Positions 18,542-27,289 of a stretch of 64,000 nt of DNA are shown one piece after another. The position numbers and the translations under genes are program-made. The notes under the pieces are model-generated. The model did not search any database, was not told the origin of the DNA, and saw only the letters and a program-made list of their open reading frames with translations. The stretch's first letter is position 1, and each line of letters starts with the position of its first letter. The stretch is taken from the NCBI RefSeq assembly GCF_000389635.1, contig NC_021182.1:4877925-4941924 (forward strand). The letters run 5' to 3'. This stretch comes from Clostridium pasteurianum BC1 (GTDB lineage: Bacteria > Bacillota > Clostridia > Clostridiales > Clostridiaceae).

Positions 18542-19618
18542 CTATTCCAGATATTTTTCGCATTCAGATACAAGTTCATCCAAAAGTTCTTTTACTGTAA
18601 CAATCTTATTTATTTTATAAGCATTGCTGCCTGTAAATAATAGGCCATTATCAATGTCACCATTTACAGCATTTATAAGGGCCTTTGATATACAATATGG
18701 GGTATTTTTAGGATTACATGGTTTTAAGCAGTTATAACATTTCGTTATTGGTTCATTCTGTTTTTTTATTCTTTCAATAAATGGATTTCTTATAGCTCTT
18801 CCAGGCATTCCTACAGGACTAATTACAAGTTCAATATCTTCCTCTTTGCAATCAATAAAAGCCTGCTTATATTTTATATGTGCATCACATTCTTCTGTAG
18901 CTATAAATCTAGTAGCAATATCCACTCCCGCTGCTCCTAATTTTATATACTTTGCAATATCTTCTCCTGAATATATTCCACCTGCACAAATTACAGGTAT
19001 CTTTCTTTTGTATTTATCTTCAAAAGGCTTTACTGCTTCTATTACAGATTGTAATATTTCTCCTAAATCTATATTCTTTTCATCCTTAAGTTCTTCTATG
19101 GAAAAGCCAAGGTGTCCACCGGCATTGGGACCTTCAACTACAATTAAATCAGGTATTCTATTATGTTTTTTATCCCACATTTTACAGATGACCTTTGCAG
19201 CTTTTCCAGATGAAACTACCGGAGCAATTTTAGTATTAGAACCTTCAACAATCCCCGGCAACGTCATAGGAAGTCCTGCCCCTGATATTATTAAATCTAT
19301 GCCTTCCTCTACTGCAACTTTTGCCAAAATATCATAATCGTTTATTGCAACCATATGATTTAGTCCTATTATTCCCTTTGGACTAATTTCCCTTGCCTTT
19401 CTAATATGCTTTCTTAAAGCTCTTTCATTTGCTTCTAATGTATTAGTTTCAAAATCTGGTTCATCAAAACCAATCTGTACTGATGAAATAACTCCAACAG
19501 CACCACAACTAGCAACAGTACCAGCTAATCTGGAACGTGATATACCAACGCCCATTCCTCCTTGTACTATTGGGATATCAGCTTTTAAATCTCCTATTAT
19601 CAAAGGAGGTAATTTCAT
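18542..19618 (-). CDS. Nitronate monooxygenase-family flavoprotein, UfaA-like
   Basis: The 358-residue product is an FMN barrel protein of the 2-nitropropane dioxygenase/FabK superfamily: PIVQGGMGVGISRSRLAG, VVEGPNAGGHLGFSIEEL, IPVICAGGIYSGEDIAKYI and AAGVDIATRFIATEE. It carries a C-terminal cysteine block (CYNCLKPCNPKNTPYC) that FabK lacks. It is the first gene of the fatty-acid operon, directly behind the FabT-type promoter, where streptococci have fabM. From memory, a related protein (UfaA) of Neisseria is needed for anaerobic unsaturated fatty-acid synthesis. That role here is inference; nitronate oxidation makes little sense in an anaerobe's lipid operon. Confidence 0.8.
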   Translation of the reverse strand: MKLPPLIIGDLKADIPIVQGGMGVGISRSRLAGTVASCGAVGVISSVQIGFDEPDFETNTLEANERALRKHIRKAREISPKGIIGLNHMVAINDYDILAKVAVEEGIDLIISGAGLPMTLPGIVEGSNTKIAPVVSSGKAAKVICKMWDKKHNRIPDLIVVEGPNAGGHLGFSIEELKDEKNIDLGEILQSVIEAVKPFEDKYKRKIPVICAGGIYSGEDIAKYIKLGAAGVDIATRFIATEECDAHIKYKQAFIDCKEEDIELVISPVGMPGRAIRNPFIERIKKQNEPITKCYNCLKPCNPKNTPYCISKALINAVNGDIDNGLLFTGSNAYKINKIVTVKELLDELVSECEKYLE

Positions 19619-19665
19619 ACTTATCTCTTCCTTTTCTGTATAGTTAAATATTTATATTCATTATT

Positions 19666-19712
19666 ATATACTTTGATAATCAAAGTATATATAAAAAGTA
19701 CTATTTCGTCAA
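19666..19712 (-). promoter_or_regulatory. Fatty-acid operon promoter with FabT-type operator
   Basis: On the minus strand, TTGACG (19712-19707), a 17-base spacer and TATACT (19689-19684) form a near-consensus promoter. A 25-base perfect palindrome, arms ATATACTTTGAT around one central base, covers 19666-19690 and overlaps the -10 box. Its TTTGATNATCAAA core matches the known FabT site, so a repressor bound here would block transcription. Confidence 0.85.
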
Positions 19713-20050
19713 GATAGAATGTTAAAATATGTTTTTACAATTATACATTTTCCAATTCAAGTAAATACTTTTTCCTACTAATTCCTATAAGTATTCTATA
19801 AATTTATTATTTTTCTTTATCCTTATACATTATATCATAACAAAGACCTATCTTTAGTAATTACAATTTATTAATAGATATATTTCATAATAAAACAAGT
19901 ACAACAAAAAATATTTTTAAATAATAATCTATTAATAATATTGTCATGAAATTGTAACAATGCACCTATAATATAGACTTATTGTTTTACTAATGTAAAT
20001 TTATTACACTCCAATATATAAAAACATAAAATCCAGGGGGGAAATAAAAA

Positions 20051-21472
20051 ATGAATAGGACTTCATTAAAAAAATTAATTATACCAATAGTAGTTGTAGC
20101 TATAATTTCTGGTGGTTCTTACTATGCCTATAGCAAATATTCTAATAGCAAAACTACTAGCCAGAGCAGATTTATAACAATGACTGCAACAAAAGGTTCT
20201 CTTTCTGTAGGCGTTCCAGGTACGGGAACAGTGGTTTCATCATCATCAAAAGATATTGTAGCTAGTGGGAATGGTACCTTAACTAATTTTCCGATACAAC
20301 TTGGAAGTGTTGTAAAACAAGGGGACTCCTTGGGATACGTAAATGATTCAAGTATAAACAATCAGGTACAAACTGACCAAATGAAACTTACTCAAGCACA
20401 ACAACAGCTTACTCAAATAACCAACCAGGCAAATTATCAGGCACAAACTGATCAATTAAAGCTTACTCAAGCACAAACACAGCTTTCTCAAATGACTAAA
20501 CAATCAGACATAGATAATCAAAATATAACTATTCAACAATTACAAAATTCTCTGAGTAATGATAATGCTACAAAAACTCAAAATATAAATAATCAGAATA
20601 CAACTATTCAACAGCTTCAAAATACTTTAAATAACGATATTACAACTAAAAATAATCTAAATTTAACAGTACCAATAAGTGGTACTGTAGTAGCTCTTAA
20701 TAATCAAAATGGTGATACAGTTCAAAGTGGTAAAACCATAGCAACAGTACAAGATACTAATCATCTTCAATTAAACGTAGCAGTGGATGAGCTTGATATA
20801 AACAAGATACAGCTTGGACAAAAAGCTGATATTACTTTTGACGATATACAGGGCAAAACATTTACAGGCTCAGTAGCTAGCATTGCTTATACAGGACAAA
20901 CTTCAAACAATGTAACTACTTATAATGTAGTGGTTACCATAGATAATCCATCTGGAATAAAAATTGGCATGAATGGTAATGTAAATATACAAGTACAAAA
21001 TAAAGATAATGTACTAATGGTTCCTACTGAAGCTATACAAACCAGAAATGGTAAAAAATATGTCATGGAACCTACCTCAAGCGCTTCTGGCACATCTAAT
21101 AGTTCAGGAAGTAGCCGTCAGGGCAATGGATACAGTGGAAATGGTGGAAGCGGTGGAAACGGTGGACAACGAGGTGGAAACGGGCAAAGTGGATCTTATA
21201 GTGGCGGCAATAGAGCTTCCTCCTCTGGTGGAAAACTTGTTGAAATTGAAACTGGAATAGAAAACCAAAACGATGTGGAAATAACAAGTGGTCTTCAAGA
21301 AGGTCAAAAAGTCTTAGTTCAGCTACCAAATATATCTTCTAGTGGCTCAGGCTCACAAGGTAGATCTGGCGGTGGTGGCGGCTTCGGCGGCGGCAGTGGC
21401 AGTTTCGGCGGTGGTGGCGGCAGCTTCGGCGGCGGCAGTGGCTCCGGTGGTGGTGGCCGTTCTGGAAATTAG
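20051..21472 (+). CDS. MacA-like efflux adaptor (HlyD family)
   Basis: This 473-residue membrane-fusion protein links the MacB-type ABC pump to the cell envelope. A single membrane anchor lies near residues 9-26. A short hairpin follows, with repeated glutamine-rich QTDQMKLTQAQQQL-type heptads (about 112-175) predicted as coiled coil, then the barrel domain (LTVPISGTVVALNNQNGD). Two low-complexity Gly/Ser blocks are unusual: one interrupts the C-terminal domain near residues 340-395 and one forms the last 45 residues. The ribosome site AGGGGGG is strong. The ATPase and permease follow, after an intervening repeat element. Confidence 0.88.
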   Translation: MNRTSLKKLIIPIVVVAIISGGSYYAYSKYSNSKTTSQSRFITMTATKGSLSVGVPGTGTVVSSSSKDIVASGNGTLTNFPIQLGSVVKQGDSLGYVNDSSINNQVQTDQMKLTQAQQQLTQITNQANYQAQTDQLKLTQAQTQLSQMTKQSDIDNQNITIQQLQNSLSNDNATKTQNINNQNTTIQQLQNTLNNDITTKNNLNLTVPISGTVVALNNQNGDTVQSGKTIATVQDTNHLQLNVAVDELDINKIQLGQKADITFDDIQGKTFTGSVASIAYTGQTSNNVTTYNVVVTIDNPSGIKIGMNGNVNIQVQNKDNVLMVPTEAIQTRNGKKYVMEPTSSASGTSNSSGSSRQGNGYSGNGGSGGNGGQRGGNGQSGSYSGGNRASSSGGKLVEIETGIENQNDVEITSGLQEGQKVLVQLPNISSSGSGSQGRSGGGGGFGGGSGSFGGGGGSFGGGSGSGGGGRSGN

Positions 21473-21481
21473 TATATTTAC

Positions 21482-21608
21482 CTCATAACCAGAATTCTTA
21501 GACAGGTAGAACTTTACTCTATCTGAAATCTAAGAGTAATTATCTAGGAACGTCCGCTGTTATCTCTAACTTTTAGAAGCTTGCATTCTGCGGCTAGTTA
21601 TTAGATAA
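21482..21608 (-). repeat. Dispersed structured repeat, copy 3
   Basis: On the minus strand it reads TTATCTAATAACTAGCCGC, then a variable arm, then GCGGACGTTCCTAGATAA, then a hairpin closed by CTTAGA/TCTAAG. It lies antisense between the adaptor and ATPase genes of an export operon. Confidence 0.75.
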
Positions 21609-21633
21609 AAATTAATTATGGAGGAAACTATAA

Positions 21634-22314
21634 ATGATTGAAGTAAAAAATCTCAGTAAAATTTACACAATGGGCAAAGAGAAAGTTTACGCACTAGATA
21701 ATATTTCTCTAAGTATAAAAGATGGAGAATTTGCTGCTATCGTTGGTCCATCAGGCTCTGGAAAATCCACATTGATGAATATTTTAGGCTGTCTTGATGT
21801 ACCTACTCAGGGAAATTATATATTAGATGGTAAACCCGTTGAAAGCTTAAATGATGATCAACTTGCTGAAATACGAAACGAAAAAATAGGCTTTATATTT
21901 CAAAGATACAATTTACTTACAAAACTAAATGTTTACGAAAATGTGGAAATACCACTAATTTATTTGGGTCTAAATTCAGGAGAGAGAAAACAGAGAGTAA
22001 TTGATGCCTTGGAACAAGTAGGTTTATCAACGCGTACTCATCATAAACCTACTGAGCTTTCTGGTGGTCAGCAGCAAAGAGTATCCATAGCAAGAGCTCT
22101 TGCCACTAACCCCTCATTAATAATGGCAGATGAACCTACAGGAGCTTTGGACAGTAAAACTGGTAAAGAAGTCCTTGCATTATTACAGGATCTCCATAAA
22201 ACTGGAAGAACAATTGTATTAATAACTCATGATCTTGCTATAGCCGAAAAAGCAGAAAGAAGAATACAAGTAAAGGATGGTCACATAATTTCTGATGATG
22301 GGAGGAATATGTAA
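21634..22314 (+). CDS. MacB-type ABC transporter ATP-binding protein
   Basis: The 226-residue ATPase belongs to the LolD/MacB/FtsE group. Walker A is GPSGSGKST near residue 39, the signature ELSGGQQQRVSIARAL near 140, Walker B LIMADEPTGALDSKTG near 160, and the H-loop LITHD near 195. GGAGGAAAC precedes the ATG. Its stop abuts the start of the permease. Together with the adaptor upstream it should drive export of a peptide, toxin or envelope compound; the substrate cannot be told. Confidence 0.93.
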   Translation: MIEVKNLSKIYTMGKEKVYALDNISLSIKDGEFAAIVGPSGSGKSTLMNILGCLDVPTQGNYILDGKPVESLNDDQLAEIRNEKIGFIFQRYNLLTKLNVYENVEIPLIYLGLNSGERKQRVIDALEQVGLSTRTHHKPTELSGGQQQRVSIARALATNPSLIMADEPTGALDSKTGKEVLALLQDLHKTGRTIVLITHDLAIAEKAERRIQVKDGHIISDDGRNM

Positions 22315-23508
22315 ATGAAGGTAATTCAGCTATTTAAAATGGCTATCAAATCTATCATTGGTAATAAAATAAGATCTATTCTTACTATGCTTGGTATAAT
22401 TATAGGTATAGCTTCAGTTATAATTCTTGTTGCCATGGGCCAAGGGACTACTAAACAGGTTCAAGACTCCATACAAAGCATGGGTACTAATCTTATAACT
22501 GTAAGTGTTGTTGGGAATAGAAATGAGCCTGTTACAACTAAGGAATTAGATCAACTTAAAACTAAACCTGGAATTGCAGATATATCTCCAACATTAACCC
22601 AAAATGTTAACCTTGCAGCTAATGATCAAACTACTAGTACTTCTGCTCAAGCTGTAGAGCCAAATTTTGCAACAATTAGAAATATGTCAGTTGAAAGCGG
22701 AAGATTTATAAATCAGTCAGATTTAGACAACAGGTATCACTCAGCTGTAGTTGGCACAGAGGTTGCTACTTCACTTTTTAACACTACTAATGTTGTAGGA
22801 CAAACAATAAGCGTGAACGGTGTAGATTTTAATATAGTTGGTGTTTTAACCTCAATGGGAACAAGTTCTGCTGGTTCGTCAGATAATACAATATTACTTC
22901 CTCTTACAACAGCACAAAGGCTTTTAAAAACAACACAAGTAAAGACCTTTTACGTCCAGGCATCAAGTTCTAGCTCTGTAGATAATGCCATGTCTTATCT
23001 TCAAATTTTTCTAGACAAAAAATATAGTCTGCCAATTAGTTCAAGTACTACAGCTACAAATAAATATTTTAGAGTAATGAATGAAACCAGTTTACTTCAA
23101 ACAGCAACCTCTACACAGCAAAGTATGACTAATATGCTTTCAGGTGTAGCAGCTATTTCTCTAGTAGTTGGTGGTATTGGTATTATGAACATCATGCTGG
23201 TGTCTGTTATGGAACGTACCCGAGAAATCGGTATTAGAAAAGCATTAGGTGCTAAGAGGAAAGCCATACTTTTACAATTCCTCATTGAAGCAGTGTTCAT
23301 AAGCGGTATTGGTGGTATAATTGGTGTATTGATTGGCATTGGCGGCGGCCAATTATTAAAAACCTATAACCATACTGCAATACAATTATCCGGAACAGTA
23401 ATATTAGCTGCTTTTGCTTTCTCTGTAACTGTTGGTGTGGTATTTGGCCTATACCCTGCAAACAAAGCATCAAAATTAAACCCAATAGATGCATTAAGTT
23501 ATGAATAA
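22315..23508 (+). CDS. MacB-type ABC permease (FtsX family)
   Basis: This 397-residue permease has one N-terminal membrane helix (ILTMLGIIIGIASVIILVAM), an extracellular MacB-type domain of about 230 residues, and three C-terminal helices beginning near 275. The conserved ERTREIGIRKALGAKRKAIL motif couples it to the ATPase. The ATG follows the ATPase stop without a gap, with GGAGG inside the ATPase end. A strong hairpin terminator follows 33 bases after its stop, so the export operon ends here. Confidence 0.92.
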   Translation: MKVIQLFKMAIKSIIGNKIRSILTMLGIIIGIASVIILVAMGQGTTKQVQDSIQSMGTNLITVSVVGNRNEPVTTKELDQLKTKPGIADISPTLTQNVNLAANDQTTSTSAQAVEPNFATIRNMSVESGRFINQSDLDNRYHSAVVGTEVATSLFNTTNVVGQTISVNGVDFNIVGVLTSMGTSSAGSSDNTILLPLTTAQRLLKTTQVKTFYVQASSSSSVDNAMSYLQIFLDKKYSLPISSSTTATNKYFRVMNETSLLQTATSTQQSMTNMLSGVAAISLVVGGIGIMNIMLVSVMERTREIGIRKALGAKRKAILLQFLIEAVFISGIGGIIGVLIGIGGGQLLKTYNHTAIQLSGTVILAAFAFSVTVGVVFGLYPANKASKLNPIDALSYE

Positions 23509-23540
23509 ATTACAACAAAATATTATCTTAAAATAAGAAA

Positions 23541-23585
23541 AGCACTATGGAAATCTATTGTTCTTCAATAGATTTCCATAGTGCT
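23541..23585. terminator. Terminator after the export operon
   Basis: A perfect 20-bp stem (AGCACTATGGAAATCTATTG and its complement) with a 5-base loop, followed by AATTTTCATT. It lacks a long T-run but is very stable. Confidence 0.8.
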
Positions 23586-23758
23586 AATTTTCATTATATA
23601 AGTTTTTGTAACAAATCCCTCAATAAAAATTTTAATATATATCTTAATTGTAAATTAAATCAATAACAGCTACGCAGAAGAGATTTAACTAAAAATAACA
23701 ATGTTGCAACATTTATAGCATATTAATCTTTCATCTTGAAAAAATATTATTTTCTTAA

Positions 23759-24046
23759 TTAATAATTTGTACTTGATGTGGCTCCAATTAATGCTCCACA
23801 AGCCACTAAAAACAATATAAATAATACAACAGCTATAATTCCTAGAACTAGTCCTGTAGTAGCCATACCATTACCATTAAGCTCACCATTAGAGTTTTTG
23901 ATTTTATTTTTGCCTATAACTGCAAAAACAATTGCTAATATAGCTAGTATTATTCCTAGAAAATTAATTCCAGGAATTAAATCAAAAATTACACTTATTA
24001 TACCTAGAATCATACTAGTCACAGCAAAATTATCATTTTTAACCAA
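23759..24046 (-). CDS. Small membrane protein, DUF4190-type
   Basis: The 95-residue protein has two hydrophobic segments: about residues 9-43 (TSMILGIISVIFDLIPGINF and following) and about 61-90 (GMATTGLVLGIIAVVLFILF). A GKNKIKNSNGEL loop lies between them. The Gly-rich helix pattern LGIISVI and LGIIAVV is that of the DUF4190 family of small bacterial membrane proteins, whose function is unknown. It stands alone on the minus strand downstream of the export operon. A ribosome site GGAGTGAATAGC precedes the start. Confidence 0.75.
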   Translation of the reverse strand: MVKNDNFAVTSMILGIISVIFDLIPGINFLGIILAILAIVFAVIGKNKIKNSNGELNGNGMATTGLVLGIIAVVLFILFLVACGALIGATSSTNY

Positions 24047-24123
24047 TTGCTATTCACTCCTCTAAAAATATTATTATATTTATATCTTTTACAACTATAA
24101 TTAGGCTTAGATTTGTCTAAGTA

Positions 24124-24330
24124 TTATGTTTTCATAAGTCTTTCCAAGCGCTTTATTTCATCTGGAGCCAAATCAATTGGAACTTCCACTGTAGTATTAC
24201 TAAGAATAAACCTGGCACACTTTTCATAATCTGCATTACAAAACTTACTCTTATATTTAATAATATCATCCTTAAGCTTCTCATCTGAATTATTAATAAA
24301 AGGACATGTTTCTAAATTAGGACAAACCAT
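24124..24330 (-). CDS. Small cysteine-motif protein, function unknown
   Basis: This 68-residue protein begins MVCPNLETCPFINN and contains KSKFCNADYEKCARF, so it has four or five spaced cysteines (CP-CPF, C-C) that could bind a metal or an iron-sulfur cluster. It ends in a helix-forming charged stretch. The ATG at 24330 has GGAGG seven bases before it; a TTG 18 bases upstream would overlap that site. From memory, similar cysteine blocks occur at the ends of some clostridial signalling proteins. No function can be given. Confidence 0.65.
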   Translation of the reverse strand: MVCPNLETCPFINNSDEKLKDDIIKYKSKFCNADYEKCARFILSNTTVEVPIDLAPDEIKRLERLMKT

Positions 24331-24624
24331 AGTAATTCCTCCAAGCAAAACTTATCCCTACAATTATATGAGCTTATCCTCAATATTTATTCTAAGTTTA
24401 TGAAAATAAATTTTTAGGTTTTCTTTATTATTTCTAACCTTTTGTTTTATTTTGACACTGTAAACTAAATTTATGATATTACTAAGAGATAAAAACTTAC
24501 ACTTTAAATATACTTTCTATATAATAGTTGCCCACTATATACTGTTTACTAGCATCCATTGACATAACTTAATCCTTATATTAATATTATCTTAAGTAAA
24601 GTATCTTCAAATATATATTAAACG

Positions 24625-24730
24625 TTCTTATCTGGAGAGGTGGAGGGATTGGCCCTATGAAACCCAACAACTGACATCTGTGATGTAGTCGTGTTAATTC
24701 CTGCAGACTTATGTGTTGTGAAAGATAGGA
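24625..24730 (+). promoter_or_regulatory. SAM-I (S-box) riboswitch
   Basis: The leader contains the S-box core: TTCTTATC, then GAGAGGTGGAGGGATTGG, CCCTATGAAACC, CAACAAC, TTAATTCCTGCAG and a closing GAAAGATAGGA. It lies 170 bases upstream of metF and is followed by a terminator hairpin. High S-adenosylmethionine should cause termination. Confidence 0.93.
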
Positions 24731-24751
24731 AAATGGTTTTTAAAGTTTAAC

Positions 24752-24782
24752 AGGACTGTTTTTCTAAAAGAAAGACAGTCCT
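24752..24782 (+). terminator. SAM riboswitch terminator
   Basis: AGGACTGTTTTTCT pairs with AGAAAGACAGTCCT (one wobble) around an AAA loop, followed by TTAATTAATTTTAATT. It is the off-state hairpin of the S-box leader. Confidence 0.85.
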
Positions 24783-24897
24783 TAATTAATTTTAATTAGG
24801 TAACTAATTTTGCTATAATCTGAATAGCTATTCATACATAACTAATTATTTTAATATCAATTATAGAAGAATTTATTTTAGAAAGGCAGTGCTTTTT

Positions 24898-25779
24898 ATG
24901 AAAATAAAAGATATGTACAATAAGGAAATACCTTTGATTTCTTTTGAAATTTTTCCTCCTAGAAAGGAAACTAATATAGAAAGTATATATAATACAATAG
25001 ATATATTATCCAGTTTAGAACCTGATTTTATAAGTGTAACTTATGGAGCTGGCGGATCTAATGATAATAAAACTATGGAAATTGCTTCAATTATTAAAAA
25101 TAAATATAATATAGAAGCTTTAGCTCACCTTACTTGTATTACTTCAACTAAAAATGATATAGAAAATACACTAAATAATTTAAAGGAAAATAATATAAAT
25201 AATATTCTAGCCCTCAGAGGAGATTTTCCATCTGAATCTTATAAACAGAATAAGCTTGAATATAAATATGCAAGTGATCTCATAAATCATATCAAGACAA
25301 AGCAAAGTTTTTCTATTGGTGCTGCCTGCTATCCTGAGGGTCATATAGAATGTAAAAGCATTAGAGAGAATTTATTACACCTTAAACAAAAGGTGTCCAT
25401 GGGTGCTGAATTTTTGATTACACAACTATTTTTTGATAACGAATATTTTTATGATTTCAATGAAAAAATTAAAGAATTTAATATAAATATACCTATATCT
25501 ATAGGTATAATGCCTGTAACAAATAAAAATCAGTTATTAAAAATGATCTCCCTATGTGGGGCAAATTTACCTGATAAATTTATAAGAATATTAACCAAAT
25601 ATGAATATAATCCAGAAGCACTAAAAGAAGCTGGCATTGCCTATGCTACAGAGCAGATAATAGATCTTCTTTCCTATGGTGCAGATGGAATTCATATATA
25701 TACAATGAACAAGCCAGAAATAGCAAAAAAAATATTATCAAATATATCTTATATACGGAAAACAAATAAAATATCTTAA
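24898..25779 (+). CDS. metF: Methylenetetrahydrofolate reductase
   Basis: MetF (293 residues) reduces 5,10-methylene- to 5-methyl-tetrahydrofolate. The barrel signatures are SFEIFPPRKETN near residue 15, DFISVTYGAGGSNDNKT, LAHLTCITSTKNDIE, LALRGDFP and GAACYPEGHIE. I chose the ATG at 24898; GAAAGG lies 11 bases before it, while a GTG at 24889 sits too close to that site. SAM-riboswitch control points to methionine supply and not to a constitutive Wood-Ljungdahl role. A bidirectional terminator follows. Confidence 0.93.
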   Translation: MKIKDMYNKEIPLISFEIFPPRKETNIESIYNTIDILSSLEPDFISVTYGAGGSNDNKTMEIASIIKNKYNIEALAHLTCITSTKNDIENTLNNLKENNINNILALRGDFPSESYKQNKLEYKYASDLINHIKTKQSFSIGAACYPEGHIECKSIRENLLHLKQKVSMGAEFLITQLFFDNEYFYDFNEKIKEFNINIPISIGIMPVTNKNQLLKMISLCGANLPDKFIRILTKYEYNPEALKEAGIAYATEQIIDLLSYGADGIHIYTMNKPEIAKKILSNISYIRKTNKIS

Positions 25780-25848
25780 ATAAATTACCTGCTTCCTAGA
25801 TTATAATTATAATTTTTAATTTTATTATGCTGCTAATTCATTCATATT

Positions 25849-25893
25849 AAAAGACTTCTTAGATTAAAAAAGTTTTAATCTAAGAAGTCTTTT
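25849..25893. terminator. Bidirectional terminator, metF/cinA
   Basis: A perfect 21-bp stem from AAAAGACTTCTTAGATTAAA and its complement with a 3-base loop, A-rich on one side and T-rich on the other, between two convergent genes. Confidence 0.9.
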
Positions 25894-25920
25894 AATATGT
25901 TATAGAAAAGTAATTTTTAG

Positions 25921-27177
25921 TTAGTTACTGTCTTTATTTAAATAAGCAATTAATTCCCTTCTAAGCCAATCTAAAGTAGAAGCTACAGCTCTATCTCTAA
26001 TCTTTTGTCTGTTACCCACCAGGTTTAACTGCTTTGTTTTTACTACGCCATTTATGTAAATTCCAGCATAAACAAGTCCTACTGGTTTCTCATCAGTACC
26101 ACCACCAGGCCCTGCAATCCCAGTAGTGGAAACTCCTATATTAGTACTTGCTGCTTTTGCTATTCCCTCTGCCATTTCCGCTGCACATTCACTACTAACA
26201 GCGCCAAATTTATTTAGGGTATCCTCTTTAACTTTTAATCTATTAATTTTTGCAATATTGCTATAAGTTACAACTCCCTCAAGAAAAACAGAAGATACGC
26301 CAGGATAATTGATTAATTTTCCTGCTAAAAGCCCACCTGTACAAGATTCAGCTGTAGCTATAGTAAGTTTATTTTCTATAAGTAGTTTAGCCACTATTTC
26401 TTCTACAGATTCATTCTCTACTCCATAAACATTTATATCCCCTAATTTATCTCTTATCTCCTTCTCAACTGGTACAATTAGTTTATATGCATCTTCCTCA
26501 CTGTTAGCTTTGGCAGTAAGCCTTAAAGTTACCTCATTGTCCTTTGCATAAGGTGCCACTGTAGGATTTGTCTGCCTATCTATTATATATCCTATTAAAT
26601 TATCAACACTACTCTCACCTATACCTGTTATCCTTAAAACCTTGGATATAAGAGTTCCATCTTGGAATTTTTTTAAGTAAGGTATTACTCCTTCATTTAA
26701 CATTGGTACCATCTCTTTTGGCGGTCCTGGAAGCAATATGGCTATTTTATTATTTTCTTCTATAATACATCCTGGTGCTGTTCCGTTATTATTTTTTAGA
26801 ATAATACATCCCTCTGGAAAATATGCCTGTTTTCTATTATTTTCACTAACTTCTCTATTTATCTTCTTGAAAAAAGTTAAAATTTCTTCTAGAGACTTAT
26901 TATCTAAAATTAATTTCTTATTGAAATATTCTGCTGCTATTTCCTTTGTTAAATCGTCTTTTGTTGGTCCAAGTCCTCCAGTTGTAATTACAATATCAGC
27001 TCTGCTTAGTGCAAAATTATATGCATTCTTTAATCTTTCTGGATTATCTCCAACTACCGTTTGATAATATACATTAATACCTAAATTGGCCAATTCTCTA
27101 GAGATATATTGAGCATTAGTATTTAATATATCTCCTAAAAGCAATTCTGTTCCCACCGATAAAATTTCAGCTCTCAT
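25921..27177 (-). CDS. cinA: CinA, competence/damage-inducible protein A
   Basis: CinA (418 residues) has two domains: an N-terminal MoaB/MogA-like part (SVGTELLLGDILNTNAQYIS near 7, TTGGLGPTKDDLTKE near 66) and a C-terminal NMN amidohydrolase part (TIATAESCTGGLLAGKL near 264, STTGIAGPGGGTDEKPVGLV near 340). The protein recycles pyridine nucleotides by NMN deamidation and hydrolyses ADP-ribose in characterised members. GGTGAG precedes the ATG. It is not in an operon with recA here; an M23 peptidase gene lies upstream on the same strand. Confidence 0.94.
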   Translation of the reverse strand: MRAEILSVGTELLLGDILNTNAQYISRELANLGINVYYQTVVGDNPERLKNAYNFALSRADIVITTGGLGPTKDDLTKEIAAEYFNKKLILDNKSLEEILTFFKKINREVSENNRKQAYFPEGCIILKNNNGTAPGCIIEENNKIAILLPGPPKEMVPMLNEGVIPYLKKFQDGTLISKVLRITGIGESSVDNLIGYIIDRQTNPTVAPYAKDNEVTLRLTAKANSEEDAYKLIVPVEKEIRDKLGDINVYGVENESVEEIVAKLLIENKLTIATAESCTGGLLAGKLINYPGVSSVFLEGVVTYSNIAKINRLKVKEDTLNKFGAVSSECAAEMAEGIAKAASTNIGVSTTGIAGPGGGTDEKPVGLVYAGIYINGVVKTKQLNLVGNRQKIRDRAVASTLDWLRRELIAYLNKDSN

Positions 27178-27289
27178 TTTCTCACCCCATCTTTTAGATT
27201 ACAGTTTTTGCAAAAAATAAAACTGTGCATATATTTACATATAATTATATCATAAATATATACACAATATTCTACTTAGCCTTTTGGAA

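Noticed and set aside
21048-21329. Frames inside the Gly/Ser-rich part of the efflux adaptor gene
   Set aside because: They are by-products of the low-complexity GGY repeats on both strands and have no domain content.
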